Assembly (NCBI RefSeq): GCF_037039395.1
Contig: NZ_CP146241.1
Coordinates: 310,001 to 374,000 of the forward strand
Reading direction: 5' to 3'
From: Agrobacterium vitis
Lineage (GTDB): Bacteria > Pseudomonadota > Alphaproteobacteria > Rhizobiales > Rhizobiaceae
Length of the DNA stretch: 64,000 nucleotides
Positions 9,472 through 17,695 of the stretch are shown one piece after another (position 1 is the first letter of the stretch; every line of letters starts with the position of its first letter). The notes under the pieces are model-generated. The model was not told the DNA's origin. It ran no database searches and worked only from the letters and a program-made list of their open reading frames with translations. A program made the position numbers and the translations under genes.

Positions 9472-12400
9472 ATGACTGCTTTTGAAACGGTGGAAGCGCT
9501 GCTGTCGCGTCTGTCGGAAAAAGGCATCCGCATCACAAGCGTCGATGGGCGGCTGCGGCTGTCCGGCTCCGAGAGTGTGCTGACGCAGGATATCACCGAC
9601 GCGATCCGCGCCCACAAGACGGAGATCATTGCGAAGCTTTCTCTGAACGTTAAGGATGGGGCGGCGAATCATGACGCGGCAAATAGCGAGACGATCCCGG
9701 CCCGTCATGCGGACACGCCGCCGCTTTCCTTTGCCCAGCAGCGCCTGTGGTTTGTCGAACAGATGATGCCGGATGCAGGCCTGCACCATATATCGCTCGC
9801 TGTCGAGGCACGTGGCAGGATCGATCTTTCCGCATTGAAGGCAGCGCTCCAGGCGGTCGCAGAGCGCCATGCGATCCTGCGGACCCGCATCGCGATGCGG
9901 GATGGCCTGCCCTCTCAACGCATCATTTCCGACAATGATATTCCGCTGCAACTGATCGACTGGCAGAGCGACATGCCGGATGAACCGGAACTCGACCGGA
10001 TACGGCAAGAGGAAGTGCGGCGTCCGTTCGATCTCGCCTGCGAGCCACCACTCCGGCTCACGGCGATCCGCCTTGGCCCCGAGCGAACTCTTCTCCTGCT
10101 GACACTGCATCACATTGCCGGAGACGGTTGGTCGATGGATGTGCTGCTTGGCGATCTCTCGGCGATCTACCACGCCAAGATGTCGGGCGTTGATCTTGAT
10201 CTGCCCACGCTTCCCATCCAGTACGGCGATTTCGCTGCATGGCAGCGCGATTATCTTGCAGGCCCGGCGCTTGAGCGGTCTTTAGCGTTCTGGACCGATC
10301 ATCTCGAAGCTCCGCTTCCCGCCACGCAATTGCCGGGGGATTTCACACGGCCACCTGTTCAGGCCAATGCCGGAGCCTTGCATTCCATCGCCTTCGATGC
10401 TGGCACCACGGCCAGGCTAAAAGCGCTTGCGAAAGCAGAAGGTGCCACCCTCTTCGCCACGCTCTTCACGGCCTTCAACACCCTCGTCTATCGCTATACC
10501 GGGCAAAGAGATCTGGTGATCGGCACCCCCGTCGCCAACCGTCGTCACAGGGAGACGGAGGGATTGATCGGCCTCTTCGTCAATCCGCTGCCGGTCCGCA
10601 CACAGCTTCATCCCGCAGCGAGCTTCCGCGAGACGCTGCGCCAGACCCAGGCGACCCTATGGTCGGTGCTTGACCATCAAGACCTGCCTTTTGAGCAATT
10701 GGTGGAAGCATTGAAGCCGGAGCGCGATCCGAGCGTCCATCCGCTTTTCCAGCTGAAATTTCAGCTTGATACTCAGCCTTCGCAAAGGGTCGGACTTTCG
10801 GGCCTCACGTTGACCCGCCTGCCACGGCGCGACGGTGTTGCGAAGCTCGATCTCAGCCTCAACCTGATCGATGCCGGAAGCACGATCCATGGCACTTTCG
10901 AATATGACACAGCCATTTTCCGCCCCGAGACAATCGCGTCTCTTGCCGCCCATTTCGGTGTGCTGATAGAGGCGATTGCCATTGAGCCGGAGATGGCCCT
11001 CGCTGCTCTTCCCTTGCTGGGAACCGAGGAGCGTCAGCGCCAGATCGTCGGCTGGAATGCAACGGCAACACCCTTTGATGAGAAGGCCTTTTTCCACGCG
11101 GTCTTCGAGGCTCATGCGGCCCGCACACCAGACGCGATTGCGCTTGTTCATGTCATCGACGGCAAGCGACACACTCTGACCTATGACGACCTGAACCGAC
11201 GCGCCAACCAGATCGCACACCACTTGCGCGGTCTCGGTGCGGGTCCAGAGACCATTGTTGCCATCGCGCTTGAGCGCGGTTTCGATATGATTGCCGCATG
11301 GCTCGGCGTGCTCAAGTCTGGTGCTGCCTATCTGCCGCTTGATCCGGCCTACCCGCCGGAACGCCTCGCCATGATGCTCTCAGACTCGCAAGCCCGTTTG
11401 GTTCTCACCGAGAGCCGCCGGACATTGCCGGAGACAGTGACCCGCATTGATCTCGACACCGATTGGCCACGGGATGCGGCGACGGGCAATCTTGATCTCG
11501 TCAATCGGCCCGATCACCTTGCCTATATCATCTACACCTCGGGATCGACCGGGCGGCCAAAAGGCGTGCTTGTCGAGCACAGGGGCCTCGTCAACCTGAC
11601 GCAAGACAAGATCCGCATCGGCGGGGTGAAGCCGGGCGATTGTGTGCTCCAGTTTTTCTCCTTCTCCTTCGACGCCTCGATTCCAGAACTCGTGATGGCG
11701 CTCGGCGCGGGCGCGTCATTGCTGCTGCTGCCTGCCAGCGACCTTCTGCCCGGACCGGCGCTTGCCGAACACATGAAAACGCAAGCCGTGACGCATGTGA
11801 CGATGACTCCCTCCGCGCTTATCGCGCTGCCAGCGGGCGATTATCCAGCACTGCGCATGGTGCTGACCGGCGGCGAAGCGCCAACGCCCGAATTGATCGA
11901 GCGTTGGGGGACGGGACGGCTGTTCATCAACGCCTATGGCCCGACGGAAACCACGGTTAATGCGAGCATGGTGCCCTGCGGCAACGGTCATCTTATCGAG
12001 GCGACCTTGCTGCCCGCTGCCAACAAGCAACTCTATGTGCTCGACGCCAACCTAGAGCCGGTTCCGATCAGTCAACCGGGCGAATTGCATATCGGCGGGC
12101 TCGGCATCGCCCGAGGCTATCACGGTCGCCCGGCATTGACCGCCGAGCGCTTCGTGCCCGATCCATTTTCGCCAACAGGCGGCGTGCTCTATCGAACAGG
12201 CGACCGTGCCTGCCAAATGGCGGACGGTCGCATCCGGGTGCTTGGCCGCCTTGACGATCAGGTGAAAATCCGCGGCTATCGCATCGAGCCGGGTGAAATC
12301 GAGGCCATGGTGCTGGCGCATCCCGCCACCGCAGCTGCGGCAGTGGCAATCCACGAGATCGATGGTGAAAAACGCGTCATTGCCTACGGCGTTGCCAAGG

Positions 12401-14004
12401 ATGCAACCGCCATCAGCGTCATGGAAATGAAGGCATTCCTCGCCGCACGGCTGCCTCGCTACCTCGTGCCGGACGCCTTTGTCTGGCTTGATCGCTTGCC
12501 ACTCACCGTCAATGGAAAGATCGACACCAGAGCACTTCCGCTTCCGGATCTGGCGCAAGAGGCTGGTCGGTCGCCGGAAGGGGAAACGGAAAAAGCAATC
12601 GCGGCAATCTTTGCGCAGATCCTCGGGTGCGCGCCTGTCTCGGCCACGGATGATTTCTTCGCGATCGGCGGTCACTCGCTGCTGGCCACGCGGCTATCGG
12701 CGCTTGCCAAATCGGCGTTCGGCCTCGACATCGCCATTATCGATCTCTTCGAGGCCCCGACGGTCGAAGCACTGGCGGCAAGGATAAGCAACCGAAACCA
12801 GAGCCTCATGACGGAAGAGGAGATGTGCCGGGCCGATACCGAGCTTGATGCGGCCCTCCGCTTTCCGGCGCGGATCGTGTCTACTCATCCTGTAAGCCAT
12901 GTGTTTCTCACCGGAGCGACAGGCTTTCTGGGCGCGTATCTGCTCAGTGAACTGCTCAAGGACACGTCTCGCACAGTCTCCTGCCTCGTCCGGGGCATGA
13001 CCGGGGCGGATCGCCTGCGCCAATCGCTTCAATCCTACGGTCTCTGGCGGGATGACCTTGCAGAACGCATCAGACCGCTGCTGGGCGATCTCTCACAACA
13101 TAGGTTCGGGCTTTCCGATGCTACGTACACTGCACTTGTCGAAAGTGTAGACGCCATCATCCACAATGGTGCGGAGGTTCACCATCTCCATCCCTATGAA
13201 CGGCTTCGCGCGGGCAATGTCGGCGGCACGGTCGAGGCGATCCGACTGGCGGCGGCAGGCCGGGGACGACCCCTGCATCTTGTCTCCTCGCTCAGCGCCC
13301 TGACACGGCGAGGTGCTGGCGAGGTCATTGCCGAAAGTGCTGCGATCCGGGACTTTCCCTTGCCTGCGGGCGGATATAACCAGACCAAGTGGGTTGCGGA
13401 GCATCTTGTGGAAGCCGCAAGGGAGCGTGGCCTCCCGGTGACGATCTACCGTCCCGGCGCGATTTCCGGCGATAGCCGCACCGGCACCTTCAACAAAGCT
13501 GACATCCTGTGCAGACTCATGCAGGGCTATCTGCGCTCAGGGCTTGCGCCGGAGGGTGACACCCCGCTGGAAATGCTACCGGTGGACACTGTCGCCCAAG
13601 CGATCATTGCCCTTGCGGACAGGCCGTCATCCGTCGGCCAGACCTTCCATCTGGTTCATTCCTCGCCAGTCTCCTCTGCGCTGCTGTTCGAAGCGGCAGC
13701 CGCCGAAGGGCTCCATCTGCGACGCATTCCCCGGCTGGAATGGCGTGCCGAGCTGGATCGCATTGCGCGGGAAGAGACCGATCATCCGCTTTACCCGTTG
13801 ATGGGCCTTTTCGAACAAAAGCCAGCCAGTTCATCGCAGGGCACAATCCGCACCGTTGAGCGCAGTGAAACGCATCGCGCGCTGGCGCTCGCATCGATTG
13901 TCGAGCCAGCGCTCGATCTTCGCCTTTTTCGCTCCTATCTGCGCGCTTTCATTCTCAATGGCGCGCTCAACCCTTCCAAAGAAAATGAGCAGAGATATGC
14001 TTGA
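9472..14004 (+). CDS. NRPS with TubC docking domain, C-A-PCP-thioester reductase
   Basis: This is a 1510-residue synthetase. Residues 1-60 form a TubC-like N-terminal docking domain, which receives a chain from another megasynthase. The condensation domain (about 80-500) has HHIAGDGW at 213-220. The A domain (about 540-930) has YIIYTSGSTGRPKG near 685. The PCP has FFAIGGHSLLA near 1066. The terminal NAD(P)H reductase domain (about 1140-1480) starts with VFLTGATGFLGAYLL and releases the chain as aldehyde or alcohol. A manual alignment with GrsA gives the specificity code DAPTLGAVNK, resembling aromatic codes (DAxTxxAVxK). ATG 9472 is chosen because GGAGG ends seven bases before it. ATG 9466 and GTG 9448 have poor spacing. 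It is the first gene of the rightward operon and overlaps the methyltransferase gene by 20 bases. Confidence 0.93.
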   Translation: MTAFETVEALLSRLSEKGIRITSVDGRLRLSGSESVLTQDITDAIRAHKTEIIAKLSLNVKDGAANHDAANSETIPARHADTPPLSFAQQRLWFVEQMMPDAGLHHISLAVEARGRIDLSALKAALQAVAERHAILRTRIAMRDGLPSQRIISDNDIPLQLIDWQSDMPDEPELDRIRQEEVRRPFDLACEPPLRLTAIRLGPERTLLLLTLHHIAGDGWSMDVLLGDLSAIYHAKMSGVDLDLPTLPIQYGDFAAWQRDYLAGPALERSLAFWTDHLEAPLPATQLPGDFTRPPVQANAGALHSIAFDAGTTARLKALAKAEGATLFATLFTAFNTLVYRYTGQRDLVIGTPVANRRHRETEGLIGLFVNPLPVRTQLHPAASFRETLRQTQATLWSVLDHQDLPFEQLVEALKPERDPSVHPLFQLKFQLDTQPSQRVGLSGLTLTRLPRRDGVAKLDLSLNLIDAGSTIHGTFEYDTAIFRPETIASLAAHFGVLIEAIAIEPEMALAALPLLGTEERQRQIVGWNATATPFDEKAFFHAVFEAHAARTPDAIALVHVIDGKRHTLTYDDLNRRANQIAHHLRGLGAGPETIVAIALERGFDMIAAWLGVLKSGAAYLPLDPAYPPERLAMMLSDSQARLVLTESRRTLPETVTRIDLDTDWPRDAATGNLDLVNRPDHLAYIIYTSGSTGRPKGVLVEHRGLVNLTQDKIRIGGVKPGDCVLQFFSFSFDASIPELVMALGAGASLLLLPASDLLPGPALAEHMKTQAVTHVTMTPSALIALPAGDYPALRMVLTGGEAPTPELIERWGTGRLFINAYGPTETTVNASMVPCGNGHLIEATLLPAANKQLYVLDANLEPVPISQPGELHIGGLGIARGYHGRPALTAERFVPDPFSPTGGVLYRTGDRACQMADGRIRVLGRLDDQVKIRGYRIEPGEIEAMVLAHPATAAAAVAIHEIDGEKRVIAYGVAKDATAISVMEMKAFLAARLPRYLVPDAFVWLDRLPLTVNGKIDTRALPLPDLAQEAGRSPEGETEKAIAAIFAQILGCAPVSATDDFFAIGGHSLLATRLSALAKSAFGLDIAIIDLFEAPTVEALAARISNRNQSLMTEEEMCRADTELDAALRFPARIVSTHPVSHVFLTGATGFLGAYLLSELLKDTSRTVSCLVRGMTGADRLRQSLQSYGLWRDDLAERIRPLLGDLSQHRFGLSDATYTALVESVDAIIHNGAEVHHLHPYERLRAGNVGGTVEAIRLAAAGRGRPLHLVSSLSALTRRGAGEVIAESAAIRDFPLPAGGYNQTKWVAEHLVEAARERGLPVTIYRPGAISGDSRTGTFNKADILCRLMQGYLRSGLAPEGDTPLEMLPVDTVAQAIIALADRPSSVGQTFHLVHSSPVSSALLFEAAAAEGLHLRRIPRLEWRAELDRIAREETDHPLYPLMGLFEQKPASSSQGTIRTVERSETHRALALASIVEPALDLRLFRSYLRAFILNGALNPSKENEQRYA

Positions 14005-14875
14005 ACAAGCAAGCAAATACGATCACTGGGCGTGGCTTTACAACCGCACACTTGGCCCCCGCTACGGCGCATACAAGATCGGTCCGATTGAGCGTGTGGT
14101 GCTGCCCCATGTGCCAACTGGTGGTGCTATTCTGGATCTGTGCTGCGGCACCGGCCAGCTCGCGGCGGCTCTTGCTGAGCGCGGCTTTAAGGTGACTGGC
14201 CTCGACGGCTCCGCCGACATGCTGCGCTATGCCCGCGAAAACGCCCCGTCGGTGGCCTTCACGGAGGGTGACGCCTGCAATTTCGCGTTCGTCACGCCCT
14301 TTGACGCCGTGCTCTGCACCAGCGCCTCGCTCAATCACATGCAAAGCGTCACTGATCTGGTCTTTGTGTTTTCGAGCGTCAGCCGCGCATTGAAGCCGGG
14401 CGGCATCTTCGTCTTCGACGTCAACCATCCGGCCCAGATGTCGCGCTATTGGCGCGGCCATCCAACGGAGGGCGAGATCAACACCGACTTCGCGTGGCTG
14501 ATTACACCACAATATGACTCGGCAGCAAACCGGGGTGCCTTCACCGTGGATATCTACCGCCGTCCCGATGCGCATCCGGTTTCCGTGCTGGATCGGCTGG
14601 TTGGCTGGTTGGCGCGGTCCCGGCGTATCCGGCTCGCGCTCCTCTCCCGCTTCAGCCGCTTGCGGCCCCAATGGGAACATCACTCGGTCGTCAACCGAAT
14701 CTGGGGTCACGATCTCGGCGCGGTTTCGCGCGCGCTCCATGAATCTGGCTTTTCCACCGAACTGCGCAGCACGCAAGGCGGGCCGGTCGATGATAGCCAT
14801 GCCGCCTATTTCTTCTGCCGGAAAGCGCCCGCTGCCGAAATGCAGGCAGAGACTGCAAAGGAGACCGCCCTATGA
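13985..14875 (+). CDS. SAM-dependent class I methyltransferase
   Basis: This 296-residue protein has a Rossmann-type methyltransferase fold. Motif I is ILDLCCGTGQLAAAL (about 49-63), followed by the acidic loop VTGLDGSADML, GDACNF and the post-motif LKPGGIFVFDVNH. It belongs to the Methyltransf_25/11 type group acting on small molecules. The start ATG lies inside the last codons of the reductase-NRPS gene (20-base overlap), so the two are translationally coupled; ATG 13997 is an alternative. Between a reductase-terminated NRPS and an aminotransferase, the most economical role is N-methylation (possibly N,N-dimethylation) of the amine made from the released aldehyde. That is inference. The fold call is firm. 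Confidence 0.88.
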   Translation: MSRDMLEQASKYDHWAWLYNRTLGPRYGAYKIGPIERVVLPHVPTGGAILDLCCGTGQLAAALAERGFKVTGLDGSADMLRYARENAPSVAFTEGDACNFAFVTPFDAVLCTSASLNHMQSVTDLVFVFSSVSRALKPGGIFVFDVNHPAQMSRYWRGHPTEGEINTDFAWLITPQYDSAANRGAFTVDIYRRPDAHPVSVLDRLVGWLARSRRIRLALLSRFSRLRPQWEHHSVVNRIWGHDLGAVSRALHESGFSTELRSTQGGPVDDSHAAYFFCRKAPAAEMQAETAKETAL

Positions 14876-16272
14876 ATGCGTTGACGAGCAACCCAACGCC
14901 CGCCCAAGCGGCAGCAGCCATCATAGCCGCCTTCAACAGGAAAACGGGAAAATCGAAGGCTTTGAGCGCGCAAAACCGGCGCGTGCTCTCTGATAAATCG
15001 GCAATCGGCGTCCCCTTCTCGCTGATGGCCAAGGAGGCGCTCTACCCCATCGTGGTAGACCGGGCGGAAGGTACGGCACTCTACGATATCGACGGCAATC
15101 GCTATATCGATGTGCTGATGGGGATGGGCATCAACCTCTTTGGCCACAATCCGCCCTTCATCCGCAACGCGATTGAGGCACAGCTTGCCAAGGGCTTTGC
15201 GCTTGGGCCGCAATCTGATCTGGCAGGCGAGACCGCAGCACTCTTTTGCAAACTGACGGGCAAGGAAAGAGTAACCTTTACCAATACCGGGACCGAAGCC
15301 GTGATGACCGCGCTGCGGCTGGCGCGCGCGGCCACCGGGCGGCGCAAAATTGCGATGTTCATCGGCTCGTATCACGGCCATTCCGATCAGGTTCTCAACC
15401 GCATTGCCGCCCCGGATGACGAGCGCACCGTTCCCGCCTTTCCCGGCATTTCGCCCGCGACTGCCGAGGATGTCGTTTTGCTCCCCTATAACGACCCTCG
15501 CGCACTGGAAGTCTTGGAGCGGGATGGTGAAACCTTTGCCGCCGTGCTGGTCGAGCCGGTGCAAAGCCGCAATATCGACGTCCAGCCCCGCGCCTTTCTG
15601 CATGCGCTGCGCGACATCACGCAGCGGACTGGCGCGGTTCTCATCTTCGACGAGATGATCAGCGGCTTTCGCGTCGCACCCGGCGGCGCGCAGGACCATT
15701 TCGAAGTTGAGGCGGATCTGGCGACCTATGGCAAGATTGCCGGTGGCGGTTTGCCGCTGGCGTTGATTGCGGGCAGCAACCGGTTGATGAACCATATCGA
15801 CGGTGGCCCCTGGTCTTTCGGGGATGAGTCCGTGCCCCCAGCCCAGCCGACCTTTTTCGCCGGAACCTATTGTCGTCATCCTCTGGCGCTTGCGGCAGCG
15901 CGCGCAGCCGCGACTTACCTGCTCCAGCAGGGCCGGTCTTTGCAGGATGGCCTCAACGCACGCACGTACAGCCTTGTGGAGCGCCTCAATGCATCGCTTG
16001 CGGCAGCGCGGCTTCCCGTTGTCTTCACGCAGTTCGGCTCCTTCTTCTCGATTGCGGTCAACCGCAGCCGCATTCCGCCGCTTGCACTGGGATTGCTGTC
16101 GCTTGAACTGCTCACCGCTGGCATTCATCTGCGCAGCGGTGACAAGGGCGGCTTCCTTTCCACTGCCCATTCGGATGGCGACATCACAGCCATCCATGAT
16201 GCCTTCCTGAACGGCCTGCAATCGCTTGCAGGTTTCGGCCTCATCCCCCTATCCGACGGAACAACGCCATGA
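14872..16272 (+). CDS. Class III PLP-dependent aminotransferase (glutamate-1-semialdehyde aminomutase-like)
   Basis: This 466-residue protein is a fold-type I aminotransferase of class III. It has the cofactor segment [18 protein letters not shown], the SYHGHSDQ loop, [11 protein letters not shown] with the conserved Asp, and the PLP lysine in [18 protein letters not shown]. Class III members accept omega-amino groups or aldehydes. Two roles suit the cluster: amination of the aldehyde freed by the reductase domain of the upstream NRPS, or beta-amination of a beta-ketoacyl thioester as the AMT domains of mycosubtilin-type synthases do. Its position directly after the reductase NRPS and methyltransferase favours the first. 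It is coupled to both neighbours by ATGA overlaps (14872-14875 and 16269-16272). Confidence 0.9.
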   Translation: MNALTSNPTPAQAAAAIIAAFNRKTGKSKALSAQNRRVLSDKSAIGVPFSLMAKEALYPIVVDRAEGTALYDIDGNRYIDVLMGMGINLFGHNPPFIRNAIEAQLAKGFALGPQSDLAGETAALFCKLTGKERVTFTNTGTEAVMTALRLARAATGRRKIAMFIGSYHGHSDQVLNRIAAPDDERTVPAFPGISPATAEDVVLLPYNDPRALEVLERDGETFAAVLVEPVQSRNIDVQPRAFLHALRDITQRTGAVLIFDEMISGFRVAPGGAQDHFEVEADLATYGKIAGGGLPLALIAGSNRLMNHIDGGPWSFGDESVPPAQPTFFAGTYCRHPLALAAARAAATYLLQQGRSLQDGLNARTYSLVERLNASLAAARLPVVFTQFGSFFSIAVNRSRIPPLALGLLSLELLTAGIHLRSGDKGGFLSTAHSDGDITAIHDAFLNGLQSLAGFGLIPLSDGTTP

Positions 16273-16496
16273 GCAACCAGGACCAAACCATTGATTTTCC
16301 ATACCGCGTCGTCATCAGCGACGAGGAGCGATACTCGATCTGGCCGACCTACAAGGCTATCCCCCTTGGCTGGCGCGATGGCGGGTTCGAGGGGGCAAAA
16401 CAGGCCTGCCTCGACCATATCGCTGCGGTCTGGACCGATATGCGCCCGCTTTCGCTTCGTCGCCAGATGGACGGCGACACGTCCGTTAACCGATAA
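16269..16496 (+). CDS. MbtH-like NRPS chaperone
   Basis: This 75-residue protein shows the whole MbtH signature: [19 protein letters not shown], then a Gly-rich turn, [19 protein letters not shown] and a closing Met. MbtH-like proteins bind adenylation domains and are needed for folding or activity of many NRPSs. Three A domains in the window are possible partners. It starts inside the aminotransferase stop (ATGA). Its own stop codon at 16494-16496 overlaps the AAGGAGG that serves the following gene. Confidence 0.95.
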   Translation: MSNQDQTIDFPYRVVISDEERYSIWPTYKAIPLGWRDGGFEGAKQACLDHIAAVWTDMRPLSLRRQMDGDTSVNR

Positions 16497-16508
16497 GGAG
16501 GCGCAGCC

Positions 16509-17087
16509 TTGAGCCAGTATAAACGCGCCCTCGACCCGGATATCGTGAGCGAGGAAAGCCGTCCTGTCGAAAGTCCGGTTCGCGGCCAGATCACCCTGAA
16601 AGAGGTCAAGGCATCCGGTCAGATGGAGGCACCTGCCGATGATGGCTGGCTCGACCTGCCACTTCCTGATTGGCTGCCCGCTGAAACCCCGCTCAGCGAG
16701 ATCGAGAAACGCCGCATGCATGGCGTCCTCTCCGGTCTGCTTGAGGCGATTGAGCTTGACCATCTGGAGATCACCGAACGGCTGGACGCGCTGCTGGCCG
16801 AGCTGGGCAAGGCGGCAGGCGAAAGGCCAAAAATCGAAACGGCGGGGCTGCCGCTCACGGCCTTTCAGGTAACGGACTATGATCGCTATTTCCGCGTCAA
16901 CCGTCAGTCGGAGGAAGAGCCCGCCGTCGCCATGGTGCGGAGCCTCGTCCAGACGGTGCGCGCCGTCACGCAGCTCTTTGCCCGCAGCCCGGAACTTTCC
17001 GTGGTCCACGTCCGCCACCAGATGGAAGGCTTTGAAAGCCACGCGCATTTGCTCGCCCGGACCTTCGGTCTGGAGCCGCTTCGATGA
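16509..17087 (+). CDS. Siderophore-cluster protein of unknown function (192 aa)
   Basis: I do not recognise a family. The start is a TTG at 16509, fixed by a strong AAGGAGG (16495-16501) seven bases upstream, and the stop overlaps the next start (ATGA at 17084-17087). The first 60 residues are polar and proline-rich, with WLDLPLPDWLPAETPL. The rest is mostly helical, with LLEAIELDHLEITERLDALLAEL and MVRSLVQTVRAVTQLFARS. There is no signal peptide or membrane helix, so it should be cytosolic. Tight coupling with the following unknown gene suggests the two products work as a pair, perhaps as a two-subunit tailoring enzyme. See the finding on this pair. Confidence 0.75.
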   Translation: MSQYKRALDPDIVSEESRPVESPVRGQITLKEVKASGQMEAPADDGWLDLPLPDWLPAETPLSEIEKRRMHGVLSGLLEAIELDHLEITERLDALLAELGKAAGERPKIETAGLPLTAFQVTDYDRYFRVNRQSEEEPAVAMVRSLVQTVRAVTQLFARSPELSVVHVRHQMEGFESHAHLLARTFGLEPLR

Positions 17088-17644
17088 TCGCCGTCAGCCC
17101 TCCCTCTCCCTATGCGATCTGGCGGGAGTTTCACTGGGCATTCTTCCTGAACGTTCAGGGGCTCATCGTTTCGCTGCGCCGGTTCCAGCTGTCGGTGGAG
17201 CGCGGCGTGCTGGCGTCTGCCGAACAGGAACTCAATACCGCTTCGACACTGCTCGTCTCGTCGGCTGCGTCCATGGAACTTGCCGCGAGTTTTCCGAAAG
17301 ACGTCTACGAGACGACAGTGCGTGCCTCCATGACGCAGCCGAATGTGGAATCGGATGACTTCAGCGGCCTGATGTCCTGGGACCATGCCGTCCTCATCAG
17401 CATCTGGCGGGATCTCCGCCCGATCTTTGAAACGCTGCCGGATGAACTCGCCGTCGCCCATTCCAAGTTTATTGCGGCCTATAAATATCTCGCTGAAAGC
17501 CATACCGGCGTCTGCTCACGCTTCGTCGACAGCGGAAGCCTGCGCTTCGAGGACCGCAATGCTGTCGATACCCTGCGCCGCTTTGAGCGCGGACGGCTCG
17601 GCCTCATCGATCCTAAGGGCAAAGGTTGCCCGTTTCATTCCTGA
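17084..17644 (+). CDS. Siderophore-cluster protein of unknown function with C-terminal GCPFH (186 aa)
   Basis: I do not recognise a family. It overlaps the previous gene by four bases. The protein is predicted helical and soluble, with an early HWAFFLNVQGLIVSLRRF, a middle MSWDHAVLISIWRDLRPIF and a C-terminus ending KGKGCPFHS. The histidines in the first two segments plus the Cys/His tail could be metal or haem ligands. Helical haem proteins of the TDO/PrnB/TyrH superfamily, some of which 3-hydroxylate tyrosine, would fit a pathway that needs DOPA, but this is only a hypothesis from motif and context. It is followed by a 51-base gap before the second PKS. Confidence 0.75.
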   Translation: MIAVSPPSPYAIWREFHWAFFLNVQGLIVSLRRFQLSVERGVLASAEQELNTASTLLVSSAASMELAASFPKDVYETTVRASMTQPNVESDDFSGLMSWDHAVLISIWRDLRPIFETLPDELAVAHSKFIAAYKYLAESHTGVCSRFVDSGSLRFEDRNAVDTLRRFERGRLGLIDPKGKGCPFHS

Positions 17645-17695
17645 GCCCTCCCACATTCTTGAGCGCTCCACGAGAACAGATCAAGGAACCTTGTT

